Counted from the first letter of the stretch, positions 1 through 7,223 are shown. The stretch: DNA of 11,574 nucleotides from Nitrososphaeraceae archaeon (GCA_025449515.1 JANWJI010000177.1:1-11574); one strand, 5' to 3'. Translations and numbers: made by a program. The notes: generated by a model from the letters alone, not told the origin.

Positions 1-2
1 AT

Positions 3-191
3 GCACCAGATCCTAAGCAAGTTGCTAGAGTAGTACTTGAAAGCATTGGGATGCCAGCAGTCTCCGCTAGTGAAGGTGTGAATTTCTTTAGATATCCTGT
101 AGGTGAAGATGCAAAATTGTATGCGGAAGCAAAAAAGAAGATGAATGATTCTGAATTGCATTCTTTTGTAGCCAAAAAGACACTCTCATAA
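3..191 (+). CDS. Short-chain dehydrogenase/reductase, C-terminal end (5' part outside window)
   Basis: This frame is open from the window edge to TAA at 189-191 and gives the last 62 residues of a protein. The tail contains a PxxVARVVLESI helix, then FFRYPVGEDAKLYAEAKKKM and a final helix with a DSELHSF segment. Classical short-chain dehydrogenase/reductases often end with a RYPVG-DA-motif followed by a charged helix, and this is the basis of the call. The Rossmann GxxxGxG motif and the YxxxK catalytic pair would lie upstream of the window and cannot be checked, so cofactor and substrate are unknown. The next 670 bases hold no intact gene, so it is probably the last gene of its transcript. 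No T-tract terminator is obvious after the stop. Confidence 0.65.
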   Translation, partial: APDPKQVARVVLESIGMPAVSASEGVNFFRYPVGEDAKLYAEAKKKMNDSELHSFVAKKTLS

Positions 192-219
192 CTTGCAAAA
201 TGAAGAGTAGTTTACACCA

Positions 220-627
220 GAATTCAATAGAGTTTCTAATGACTTTTAGAATGCGTTTCCACGAATCGAGTTCATATTTATTAGTGACTCAGTTCAATAA
301 ACCCTTTGAGTCGGCAGATCCATTGATGAGTTTATCAAGTGCTTAATGTTTTACCTATTCATAGAATTAGTTAGTCATATGAGTTATATGAGTAAGTTTA
401 GGAATATTCAGCAATTCTAATAACTCTGATTTATGTATCTCGGGATCTTTTTACTTAATATGCTGCTCTATCGATTTCAGATGTACGTCCTTTGTGTCAA
501 GGCGCAATCTGCGGTAAAAGTAACCCCGATTTATAGCTATGATAGGATAGCATGGACTCTGGTCTAAATCAAGTTCCATAAAATAATTTAGAACAATTTC
601 AACGTTTCCGCTATAGTATTTTCTCAT
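220..627 (-). pseudogene. Possible decayed gene of unknown family (minus strand)
   Basis: Reading the minus strand from ATG at 627-625 gives a 58-residue ORF beginning MRKYYSGNVEIVLNYFMELD, with TAA at 453-451. The same frame then continues with protein-like segments: KDPEIHKSELLELLNIPKL, a short eroded part with stops at 369-367, 357-355 and 345-343, ALDKLINGSADSKGLLN, a TGA at 291-289, and VTNKYELDSWKRILKVI. The charged and hydrophobic residues alternate like a real protein across all these pieces in one frame, which suggests a gene broken by several point mutations. Alternatively only the 58-residue ORF is real, or the pattern is chance in AT-rich DNA. I recognise no family. It is convergent with the dehydrogenase upstream of it. 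Confidence 0.35.
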
Positions 628-834
628 GCTATGCTATGTTATCAAGAATTACATTGGGTTAGGCAAGTTCTTTGCATTGCCGAACATTTCTTATCCAAGG
701 ATTTTGGCATTTAGCGCGCGCCTCATGATAAAATGCCATAAAAGTTACGATCAGATGTTAGTCTACATCTGGTACCACATTTCTAAAGAATGGATGCAGA
801 GATGTGAAGTACTATCGGCCTGAGTAGAAATTTC

Positions 835-841
835 TTAAATA
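835..841 (+). promoter_or_regulatory. TATA-like box of the alpha/beta hydrolase gene
   Basis: TTAAATA is centred about 25 bases before the ATG at 863. In archaea this spacing puts the transcription start at or near the start codon, which fits a leaderless message and supports 863 over the internal ATG at 902. The call rests on position and composition only. Confidence 0.45.
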
Positions 842-862
842 GTTTCTCCATTACCAAAAAGT

Positions 863-1864
863 ATGCCAAACTACGGATCTAACAGGACACGAGGAGTCGT
901 TATGCCACTCTTCATTGTTTTCGCATTTCTATTTATCATTCCAAGTAATCCAATAGGGGGCAGCAATATAAGCTATTTTGGTATTACCAATCTTGTATAT
1001 GGTCAAACAGTTCAAATGAATTTCATTATTACAAATTCGCTAAACCTACAAAATATTCCAGCAAAAAAGGTTCATGTAGGAGATATTGATATTGCATACA
1101 AGACCTTTGGCAAGGGTAACCCAATATTGCTTATTGGCGGTAGTGGGCTTGTCATGGATGCATGGGATCCGTCTATTTTGATAGATCTATCTGCAAACCA
1201 CACAGTAATTGTATTTGATAACCGCGGAGTTGGAAATACAACATCTGGTATCAAACCATTTTCAATTCAACAATTTGCAAATGATACAGCGGATCTACTA
1301 GATGCTTTAAAAGTACAAAAAGCAAACGTTCTTGGATTTTCTATGGGTTCGTTTATAGCTCAAGAGCTTGTGCTCTTATACCCAGAAAAAGTTAACAAAC
1401 TTACACTTTATGGCACAACGTGTGGTGGCAAGGAAGGTATACCCCAGAACCCCGAGGTTGTAATGATTTTATCTGATTTTGTAATCAACCGACCACAAAG
1501 TATACATGAAATCCTGTCCGTCACATTTCCACCAGAATGGCTTAAATCTCATTCAAACGTAAGCCTTCCGCAATCTAAAGAAACTATTAGCTCTAACACC
1601 TTAAAGCAGCAGTTTCATCTAGTAGAAGATTGGTTTGCGACCAATTAGAGTGGTGTATGTAGTCAACTGTCAAAAATATCTGTACCACCTTTAGTCATAA
1701 CGGGAAATGAAGACGTTTCTGTGCCTGCGGCTAATTCATTAATAATGACACAAAAAATACCAGGAGCCTGGCTTGTACAAATAAATGGAGCAGGACACGG
1801 ATTAATGTACCAATATCCAAAACAATTTAGTGAAATTGTAAAGACCTTTTTGGAAAACGGTTGA
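863..1864 (+). pseudogene. Alpha/beta-fold hydrolase with N-terminal membrane/signal segment, interrupted by one in-frame TAG
   Basis: The frame gives 261 residues, then TAG at 1646-1648, then 71 more residues in the same frame up to TGA at 1862-1864 (333 codons plus stop). Residues 14-27 are strongly hydrophobic after a short basic stretch, so the enzyme is probably exported or membrane-anchored. The fold motifs appear in order: an HVGDIDIAYKTFG strand, the oxyanion loop LLIGGSG near 89-95, FDNRGVG near 118-124, and the nucleophile elbow GFSMGS with Ser160. The rest of the triad lies after the TAG: Asp284 in TGNEDVSVP and His312 in NGAGHGLMYQYP. The product ending at the TAG therefore lacks two catalytic residues and should be inactive. 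No other lesion is visible, so the mutation is recent, a sequencing error, or read through. The substrate cannot be told from sequence; epoxide hydrolases, esterases and haloperoxidase-like enzymes share this fold. Confidence 0.85.
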
Positions 1865-2050
1865 TCTTTTAGTATCTCTTACTGTTTTAATAGCTTTGTT
1901 AATCAATTCATCGAAAAAGCCCACATATGGTTCTAATTGAGTGTTATCACAAAAGAGTATCACAACTTCAAGAGATTTCAGTTGCTCCTCTGCACTAATC
2001 CGTAAAAGGTCAAGCCAAAATTCATCTTCTTGTGAATGCTCTATACTCAT
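1802..2050 (-). CDS. Small acidic protein of unknown function (82 aa), tail-to-tail overlap with the hydrolase
   Basis: I chose the ATG at 2050-2048, giving MSIEHSQEDEFWLDLLRISA and so on; a TTG three codons upstream is also possible. The first two thirds look like a genuine soluble helical protein, rich in Glu, Asp and Leu, with an EEQLKSLEVVILF helix-strand and a FFDELINKAIKTVRDT helix. The last 20 residues are antisense to the conserved end of the hydrolase, and the ORF overlaps that gene by 63 bases, so the natural stop may have been lost or the ORF may be partly spurious. I see no TATA box at a leaderless distance. I recognise no family, and existence as a gene is uncertain. Confidence 0.35.
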   Translation of the reverse strand: MSIEHSQEDEFWLDLLRISAEEQLKSLEVVILFCDNTQLEPYVGFFDELINKAIKTVRDTKRSTVFQKGLYNFTKLFWILVH

Positions 2051-2234
2051 CCAGTACAAAAACGAGTGAGCACATGATCAATTCTGAAGTTGTTGGGCCC
2101 TAATTTTCAAAAAGCAGCGTAGCTTTAACCAGAAGATGAAATGTCCAAATTTCAATAGGTCTTGAGTGAATCAACGACAGCAGTCGCAACTCCTCGATGT
2201 AGTGTAGCAACTATACTTTTGATCCCTTGCATAC

Positions 2235-2241
2235 TTATTAA
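2235..2241 (+). promoter_or_regulatory. TATA-like box of the DUF1428-like gene
   Basis: TTATTAA lies 24-30 bases before the ATG at 2265, the spacing expected for a leaderless archaeal message. A second AT-rich element (TATTTAA, 2243-2249) is closer to the start. The sequence TATACTTTTG occurs twice nearby, at 2212-2221 and 2252-2261. Confidence 0.4.
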
Positions 2242-2264
2242 CTATTTAAGGTATACTTTTGCTC

Positions 2265-2459
2265 ATGAGTGAATCCGACTTGACAGGAATAGAACAAAGG
2301 ATTGGAAGTGAAGTAGACCACTTCGTCCACCGAGTACCAAAAAAGAACCACGACTCGAAGGTGCAGCTGAATAAGCAATTCGCTGAAATAATGAAGAAAT
2401 ACGGGGCTCCAGATCACGGGCCATTTGTTTTCAAACTATCTGCAATACCGAAATGTTAA
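2265..2459 (+). pseudogene. DUF1428-like protein, 3'-truncated (64 aa)
   Basis: From ATG at 2265 (a TTG two codons earlier is in frame but less likely) the ORF begins MSESDLTGIEQRIG and contains FVHRVPKKNHDSKVQLNKQF followed by EIMKKYGAPDHGPFVFKLS. The RVPKKN opening strand, the KQF-EI-KKYG helix and an F-V-F/L-S strand are what I expect from the first half of DUF1428 (YbaA-like, dimeric alpha-beta barrel) proteins, which are normally roughly 110-130 residues. Here the frame stops at 2457-2459 after the second strand, and neither alternative frame downstream resumes a plausible second half. It is therefore probably a truncated, non-functional copy. The biochemical role of the family is not established. 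The promoter appears intact. The family assignment comes from motif memory and is tentative. Confidence 0.5.
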
Positions 2460-2500
2460 GTGATTAAAATCCAGCAGCCAGGTTTATGAAAACGTATGTA

Positions 2501-2929
2501 TCATATATCTTTCAACCTCTCTGTGACATGCTTATGCTTTTGATTCCAGTGTTCAAGAAATCTAGTAATTAAAGGTTGAAAGTCATTTGTTTTATATTTC
2601 TTTTTTTCTCTAGATAGTTTGCCCATGTCCTTTCCGTATTTTATGCAAGTCCAGCACCCTATGAATGGAATAAGTGGTGCGAAATAATAGCCTGTATGTC
2701 TTCCAGTAAATCCCCAAGCTTCTCCCACCAAGCAATATTTAGAATCATAGGACAGAATTCGTCTGTCCTTGGTAGTTAAGCCAACTTTAAGCTTAGTAGC
2801 CCAGGTAGGGCAAATCTCATCCAAGGTAAGTGGGGAAGACAGCTGCGTAATCGCTCTAGACTTTCGACGGCGCGTTCCATATATTTTTGATATTATCATA
2901 AGCTCACGTCTCAAATTAGATTTAGTCAT
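2501..2929 (-). CDS. Conserved-looking basic protein of unknown function with a CxxC motif (142 aa)
   Basis: The ATG at 2929-2927 gives a 142-residue protein beginning MTKSNLRRELMIISKIYGTR. An ATG ten codons in is an alternative start. It is basic, with an RRRKSR cluster near residues 20-25 and a KHKH-rich C-terminus. The centre has SYDSKYCLVGEAWGF (about 60-74), an aromatic YYFAPLIPFIG stretch (81-91), and C92-W-T-C95, which with Cys40 and Cys66 could bind a metal or form disulfides. The C-terminal 35 residues are predicted helical. There is no signal peptide, and the hydrophobic stretch near 82-91 is too short for a confident membrane span. An AATAATAGA element about 25-32 bases before the start could serve as a TATA box. 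I do not recognise the family. It is flanked by a truncated gene on one side and by a gene-poor gap on the other. Confidence 0.65.
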   Translation of the reverse strand: MTKSNLRRELMIISKIYGTRRRKSRAITQLSSPLTLDEICPTWATKLKVGLTTKDRRILSYDSKYCLVGEAWGFTGRHTGYYFAPLIPFIGCWTCIKYGKDMGKLSREKKKYKTNDFQPLITRFLEHWNQKHKHVTERLKDI

Positions 2930-3371
2930 AGTATTAGATCATTCAGTTGTACTCTATTATTGTTTTCATGAAATTTCCATTGTTGATAATAAACATTGTT
3001 CATTTAGACCACATTAAAGCACAAGTGACCACATAAACTGTCATGATCATAGTTAATGCCAAAGTACTTGTATAAGTTCGAGCTTATTTCAATAACGATT
3101 CACACCTGCAAAATCTGTATCGCGAAGCCAAGGTCAACAACTTTAATTATCTAATAAACCCTTCTTCGATCAACAATAATTCACTATTTTCTTCATTGTA
3201 CGTTTCAGGAATATCAAACAGATTACAAAAGATCACTAGACAATATATCCAACTTTAATATAATGAATCAGATAGTGTAGCAAGTTCTTCTTATATCATC
3301 TTTAGGTTAATATATTGTGTCTTGCACTACTGGTGATTTGCCATGTGTTGATGTTAGTAAAAGTTCATTCA
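2930..3371. other. Gene-poor interval, 442 bases
   Basis: I see no intact gene. The minus strand from 3236 to 3147 can encode 29 residues from a GTG (ending FDIPETYNEENSELLLIEEG and four more residues), which looks protein-like but is too short to call. A small hairpin-like sequence sits near 3073-3088 (ATAAG, loop, CTTAT). The left end presumably carries the promoter of the minus-strand 142-residue gene. No tRNA-like T-arm or D-arm pair was found. Confidence 0.5.
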
Positions 3372-4556
3372 TTAAACAGAATGTACAAAACTAGTCGCCT
3401 TCTCGTGTAGAATTTTTGCAAATTGATGTATATCAATATCTTTGAAAGGACTGATTTTTTTTAATGGAAACAGATCCTGTCCTTCATCCAATATTCCTCT
3501 TCCACGAAGGTCTTCAATAATTTTTTCTCTCAACTTTGGAGGACAGATCTTGCTATTATATACGCAACTAAGTGATCCATTAAACATCTCTTTAAGATGA
3601 TCATCACCTTTTTCTTCATGAAAATGGGGATTCCTTGTTTCGACCTGCATTATATTTACACCTTTGTCCATAGCATCATAGTTTTCCGTAGGCAATATAC
3701 CTCCGAATTCCTCTAATATATTTACAATTTCATATGGTTCTACTGAAAAACCTGAAGAGTATGTTAACAGTTCGGCTAATTTAATCGACATACAGTGTTC
3801 ACCTGAATTTCCGGTCCGCATAACTTCGGTCTCGAATCCAGTATAGTATGAAACCAGTGAATTTAGATATTGATTTGTTATTTCTGACACTCTTCCCCAC
3901 TTCGAAAAATATAATCCATTCTCGGAAACCTTAGGCTTATAGATCCACGATATCCGAACCATAGTATATGGGGAGTTGGACATCGCAATACCTGACGTAA
4001 ATATTTTTACATATTCGTTCACAGCTCCTGGTACATAATTATCTGCGTCGATAAAACCGACATAATCTTTTCCTGCCATCTTGGCCAGAAGCATCCCGGT
4101 TATCATCCCTTCGGCTTTACCATTTCTAACAATATCATCTGGACCAAATATGCTGGTATGGCCAACTTGCTTCAGAGCTTCAGATAGACCTAAATCTTTT
4201 TGATGTAATATTATAGCATTTTTTCCTACAAATCTATTAAACTGTTCTAGTGCTTCTTTTTCTAATTTGTATCTATCTACCGGCTGCCTTGGACTATTGG
4301 ATACAATGATAGTCAGACAATCATGAGGAATTCCGCTTAATACTCCTTCCAAGAGCTTTAGACGCTCACCTTTGATCGGTATAACTATTGCCATTTTTTT
4401 TTCGATTTCCGAGATTTCCTGGTTTCCAATGCTTTGAACTGTTTCAGAAGTTGTCCTACCATTATTGAATCCAGAATCTAATTCATATACACGTTGAACT
4501 CCATGAAGGCTTATGGCTCCAAATCTCTCGGTATATCTTGGCAGGTCCAATTTCAT
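3372..4556 (-). CDS. mpgS: Mannosyl-3-phosphoglycerate synthase (GT55 family)
   Basis: The enzyme transfers mannose from GDP-mannose to 3-phosphoglycerate, giving mannosyl-3-phosphoglycerate, the precursor of the compatible solute mannosylglycerate; it is cytoplasmic. From ATG at 4556-4554 the protein has 394 residues, the normal family length, and begins MKLDLPRYTERFGAISLHGV, matching the family N-terminus. The frame runs 28 codons further upstream to a TTG, but that extension is hydrophobic and unlike the family. Landmarks are MAIVIPIKGERLKLLEGVL (about 55-73), IIVSNSPRQP (near 83-92), the metal and sugar-nucleotide motif DADN (170-173) in GFIDADNYVPGAVNEYVK, KWGRVSEITNQYLN (219-232), TGNSGEH (278-284 of the longer frame), and NPHFHEEKGDDH (309-320), whose histidine is a metal ligand in the family. 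EF-2 lies upstream on the same strand, separated by a T-tract. No phosphatase partner gene is visible nearby. Confidence 0.95.
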   Translation of the reverse strand: MKLDLPRYTERFGAISLHGVQRVYELDSGFNNGRTTSETVQSIGNQEISEIEKKMAIVIPIKGERLKLLEGVLSGIPHDCLTIIVSNSPRQPVDRYKLEKEALEQFNRFVGKNAIILHQKDLGLSEALKQVGHTSIFGPDDIVRNGKAEGMITGMLLAKMAGKDYVGFIDADNYVPGAVNEYVKIFTSGIAMSNSPYTMVRISWIYKPKVSENGLYFSKWGRVSEITNQYLNSLVSYYTGFETEVMRTGNSGEHCMSIKLAELLTYSSGFSVEPYEIVNILEEFGGILPTENYDAMDKGVNIMQVETRNPHFHEEKGDDHLKEMFNGSLSCVYNSKICPPKLREKIIEDLRGRGILDEGQDLFPLKKISPFKDIDIHQFAKILHEKATSFVHSV

Positions 4557-4579
4557 ACGTTTAGAAGTGTTATAACTGC

Positions 4580-4585
4580 TTATAA
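4580..4585 (-). promoter_or_regulatory. TATA-like box of mpgS
   Basis: TTATAA occupies -29 to -24 relative to the ATG at 4556, as expected for a leaderless archaeal message, and independently supports that start over the upstream TTG at 4640. A second, stronger-looking TATA-like element (TATATTTTATA, 4658-4648) would give a leader of roughly 70 bases, so two start sites are possible. Confidence 0.45.
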
Positions 4586-4688
4586 CTATTAGGTGACAAA
4601 ATATGAATTCGCATACAATAATCTCACCTTTAAGTGGCAACTTAGTGTATAAAATATACGGATAGAAGACGCGATTTTATAGATATAC

Positions 4689-4696
4689 AAAAAAAA
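4689..4696 (-). terminator. T-tract terminator after EF-2
   Basis: Eight consecutive T residues on the minus strand begin 28 bases past the EF-2 stop. Archaeal RNA polymerase terminates at such U-rich tracts without needing a hairpin. It lies before both mpgS promoter candidates, so the two genes are probably separate transcripts, though some read-through is possible. Confidence 0.5.
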
Positions 4697-4724
4697 TGAA
4701 GCGATTAAGTTACTGTCTGTCTGC

Positions 4725-6926
4725 TTATTCCTTGTCTATGAATTCATCTGGGGTTGGGGGCTCTGGATTTAAGCCCTTTCTTTTTCTTATCTCCACTATC
4801 AAGTTTTTGAATATAGATTGCGGAACAGGCTGCCATGTCTTAAAATATGTATTCCACATAGCCTTACCCGCAGTACCTCCTCGCATGACCTCTGAAAGAT
4901 CAAATGTTTCAGATGCTGGGACTTCCCCTTGAATAATTGAAACAACTCCTTTTTGCTCCACGTTCAAAAGTTTACCTCGCTTACCGGATAATATGCCAGC
5001 TACAACACCAATTTGTTCTTGTGGGCATTTGATCTCAATGCCGAGCACTGGTTCGAGCAAGACTGGATCTGCAATTAGCATAGATCCTAGCATAGCCCTT
5101 CTAGTTGCAGGCATTAATTGTGCCAGACCTCTGTGAGCTGGGTCTTCGTGCGGTACAAAGTGATGTAATACAAACTTTACGCCCCTTACCGACTCATGGG
5201 CAATAGGGCCTGAATGAAGTACATCGTCGAAACCAGATTTGATAGAGTCCATTGATTCTTGGATAAACTGCACACCTTTAGTTTCATCAATTAATATGTT
5301 CCCGCTTACATCTAACGCAGCAACACTTCTAGCTTCGTCTGCGGGCCAACCCTTTTCTCTAAGGATTTTTGCCATTTCTTTTTTATCCATGTCTTCTTTT
5401 ACATGTCCAGATCTAATCAAATTGACGATATTTTCGTCAAGCGGCTCTACCCGCATGAAAATTTTATTATGCTTGTTTGGTGATTTGCTCATTATCGGTC
5501 CAGCTTTGGAACGTATAGTTTCTCGATAATTTATTAATGGTTGCGTAGTTGTTATGTCAAGACCTGCTTCTTGTAGCAACGAAGTAGCGATCTCAAGATG
5601 CAATACTCCCATTCCTGCCATTAATGTCTCACCAGTTTCTTCGTTAATCTTAACGATCAAATTTGGATCCTCTACAGTAATCCTTCGTAAGGCTTCGACC
5701 AATTTAGGCAGATCTTTTGGATGTTTTGGTTCTACAGCAATTGTAACCACCGGCTCTGAAACATATTTGATTGATTCAAATGCTGGAATACTTTTTACAG
5801 TGGAAATGGTCTCACCAGCAACTGCGTAATCGAGTCCGAGTAGCGCTGGGATATTCCCGGCTGGTAACATATTCACCACTTCTCTAGTATTACCCATGTA
5901 TATGTTCACGGATTGAACCTTTCCTGGTCGCTTAGCATCAATTAGACGTATTTCATCGCCATCCTTAATCGTACCCGAGAAAAGTCGACCAGTCGCCACT
6001 CTTCCTGCCTGTGGATCTACGTTTATTGTTGTTACCATCATAGTTACTGGACCATTTTCGTCACATGAAAGGAGAGATCTACCAATATCTGAATCTAGAT
6101 CACCTGGCCAAATCTTAGGTATTCTATATTTTTGAGCTACGTGTGGTGGAGGATGATGCTGTACAACCATCCCTAAAACTGCTTCATGTAATGGAGCACG
6201 TTCCGCGAGTGTTCTTATTGCATTGGGATCACTAGATGTATACGCATCATAAACATCCTTGAAACTAACGCCTTTTTTCTGGGCAACTTTATAATTAAAT
6301 CCCCACCTATCTTTTGCTGAGCCGAATGCAACACTATTTCCTTGTATGCTAACTTTCCATACTTCTTTCAGTTCAGGCTCTGCGTAAATGTCAATTAGCC
6401 TATTGAATTCAGCAATTATGTTTGAAAGCCACTTCTGCATTTCAGCTGGATTTAATCTTAATTCTTTTACTAACCTGTCAATTTTATTTATATATAAAAC
6501 TGGCCTTACTCTTTCCTCAAGCGCCTGCCTTGTTACAGTCTCTGTCTGAGTCATAATCCCTTCAACAGAATCTGATACGACTACCACGCCGTCAATTGCC
6601 CGAAGTGCTCTGGTAACCCTTCCTGTAAAATCAATATGTCCTGGAGTGTCAATCATGTTAATCACATATTCTTTTCCCTCACTTTCGTAGAATAAAGTAA
6701 CATTTGCACCACGGATTGTCATCTGTCTGTTCTGTTCAAGTTTCATTGAGTCTAATGCAAGTGCTTGCCCTGCAACTGAAGGAGATATTATACCAGATGC
6801 TGCTAAGAGACTATCACTCATCGTTGTCTTGCCGTGATCAACATGTGCAATGACACCAAAATTACGAATTTGATCTTTATTCCCAACAATTCTAATGATA
6901 TCCTGTGTCGATTTAAATTTAGGCAT
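4725..6926 (-). CDS. fusA: Translation elongation factor 2 (aEF-2)
   Basis: This GTPase drives ribosome translocation. The 733-residue protein starts at ATG 6926-6924 (MPKFKSTQDIIRIVGNKDQI) and is full length for archaeal EF-2. The G domain shows G1 AHVDHGKT (27-34), switch I RQMTI (67-71), G3 DTPGH (93-97), G4 NKID (147-150) and GSAKD (202-206). Domain II follows (DPQAGRVATGRLFSG near 304-318), then domain III with EPVVTIAVEPKHPKDLPKLV (391-410). KSPNKHNK (481-488) and the domain IV loop PHEDPAHRG (592-600) are typical of archaeal/eukaryotic EF-2. By family comparison His598 is the residue converted to diphthamide, the target of diphtheria toxin in eukaryotes. Switch I has Gln-Met where most translational GTPases have Gly-Ile (RGITI). 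A TATA-like box lies just upstream. Confidence 0.98.
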   Translation of the reverse strand: MPKFKSTQDIIRIVGNKDQIRNFGVIAHVDHGKTTMSDSLLAASGIISPSVAGQALALDSMKLEQNRQMTIRGANVTLFYESEGKEYVINMIDTPGHIDFTGRVTRALRAIDGVVVVSDSVEGIMTQTETVTRQALEERVRPVLYINKIDRLVKELRLNPAEMQKWLSNIIAEFNRLIDIYAEPELKEVWKVSIQGNSVAFGSAKDRWGFNYKVAQKKGVSFKDVYDAYTSSDPNAIRTLAERAPLHEAVLGMVVQHHPPPHVAQKYRIPKIWPGDLDSDIGRSLLSCDENGPVTMMVTTINVDPQAGRVATGRLFSGTIKDGDEIRLIDAKRPGKVQSVNIYMGNTREVVNMLPAGNIPALLGLDYAVAGETISTVKSIPAFESIKYVSEPVVTIAVEPKHPKDLPKLVEALRRITVEDPNLIVKINEETGETLMAGMGVLHLEIATSLLQEAGLDITTTQPLINYRETIRSKAGPIMSKSPNKHNKIFMRVEPLDENIVNLIRSGHVKEDMDKKEMAKILREKGWPADEARSVAALDVSGNILIDETKGVQFIQESMDSIKSGFDDVLHSGPIAHESVRGVKFVLHHFVPHEDPAHRGLAQLMPATRRAMLGSMLIADPVLLEPVLGIEIKCPQEQIGVVAGILSGKRGKLLNVEQKGVVSIIQGEVPASETFDLSEVMRGGTAGKAMWNTYFKTWQPVPQSIFKNLIVEIRKRKGLNPEPPTPDEFIDKE

Positions 6927-6952
6927 TCAATCGGAAAAATTTTCGCTGGAGG

Positions 6953-6961
6953 TTTATTAAA
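6953..6961 (-). promoter_or_regulatory. TATA-like box of the EF-2 gene
   Basis: TTTAATAAA lies 27-35 bases before the EF-2 start codon. With the usual archaeal spacing, transcription would begin a few bases before the ATG, giving a near-leaderless message. No Shine-Dalgarno sequence lies between. Confidence 0.5.
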
Positions 6962-7095
6962 CGTTCCTTATTAACAAGAAAAGCATGTTTTATGTATACT
7001 ATAATAAACCATACAATTATAACAATTACTCGATAATAGTATTAATAAACAAGTAGAGTTTGCAAATTGTTCATAACCAGATTAGATGCATAATT

Positions 7096-7156
7096 CCAAT
7101 AAAATTTTTTTATTGGGTATGCTTAATCATACTTAATAGCTGAATTATCATCAGCT
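7096..7156. repeat. Three adjacent inverted repeats in the divergent EF-2 / winged-helix control region
   Basis: Three perfect inverted repeats follow each other within 61 bases. CCAATAAAA / TTTTATTGG has a 9-bp stem and a 3-base loop (7096-7116). GTATG / CATAC has a 5-bp stem and a 6-base loop (7117-7132). AGCTGA / TCAGCT has a 6-bp stem and a 7-base loop (7138-7156). They lie between the EF-2 promoter and the TATA box of the winged-helix gene, about 20 bases upstream of that box. They could be binding sites for dimeric regulators, or the T-rich first hairpin could stop stray transcription. Function is inferred only from position. Confidence 0.5.
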
Positions 7157-7176
7157 TGACAGTTTATATGACAATG

Positions 7177-7185
7177 TTTATATAT
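7177..7185 (+). promoter_or_regulatory. TATA box of the winged-helix gene
   Basis: TTTATATAT is a strong archaeal TATA match. Its centre is about 43 bases before the ATG at 7224, so the message would start near 7207 with a leader of roughly 17 bases. A weaker TTTATAT occurs just upstream at 7163-7169. Confidence 0.6.
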
Positions 7186-7223
7186 TATCTTTTGTCCTTA
7201 TTTTAAGATTCAGACTACATTAA

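Larger units (their letters stand above)
192..862. other. Gene-poor interval, 671 bases
   Basis: No intact gene is convincing here. The left and middle part carries a minus-strand frame that looks like a decayed gene (listed separately). A plus-strand frame at 626-823 could give 65 residues but has no recognisable motif and no TATA box at a leaderless distance. The last 30 bases hold the promoter of the hydrolase gene. I see no tRNA, repeat array or transposase remnant. Confidence 0.6.

Noticed and set aside
626..823. 65-residue plus-strand ORF
   Set aside because: It has no recognisable motif and no promoter at a plausible distance, and it begins antisense to the first codon of a better coding-like frame. 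Its composition looks random.
1072..1254. 60-residue minus-strand ORF inside the hydrolase
   Set aside because: It is antisense to conserved hydrolase motifs and is a shadow of that gene.
1646..1648. Amber codon as pyrrolysine
   Set aside because: No pyrrolysine system is visible here, pyrrolysine is not known to me from this lineage, and the second broken gene uses TAA, so simple nonsense mutation is the better explanation.
2769..3017. 82-residue plus-strand ORF
   Set aside because: Most of it is antisense to the 142-residue minus-strand gene, which has better composition; it looks like a shadow frame.
3073..3088. Possible tRNA T-arm (GTTCGAG in a small stem)
   Set aside because: No matching acceptor, anticodon or D-arm could be folded around it, and the conserved T-loop end is wrong.
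3147..3236. 29-residue minus-strand ORF from GTG
   Set aside because: The protein-like tail is suggestive, but the length is too short and there is no clear promoter or family.
3238..3320. Imperfect inverted repeat (AGACAATATAT and its near complement about 60 bases away)
   Set aside because: It is low-complexity AT sequence with a mismatch; chance is likely and there is no transposase.
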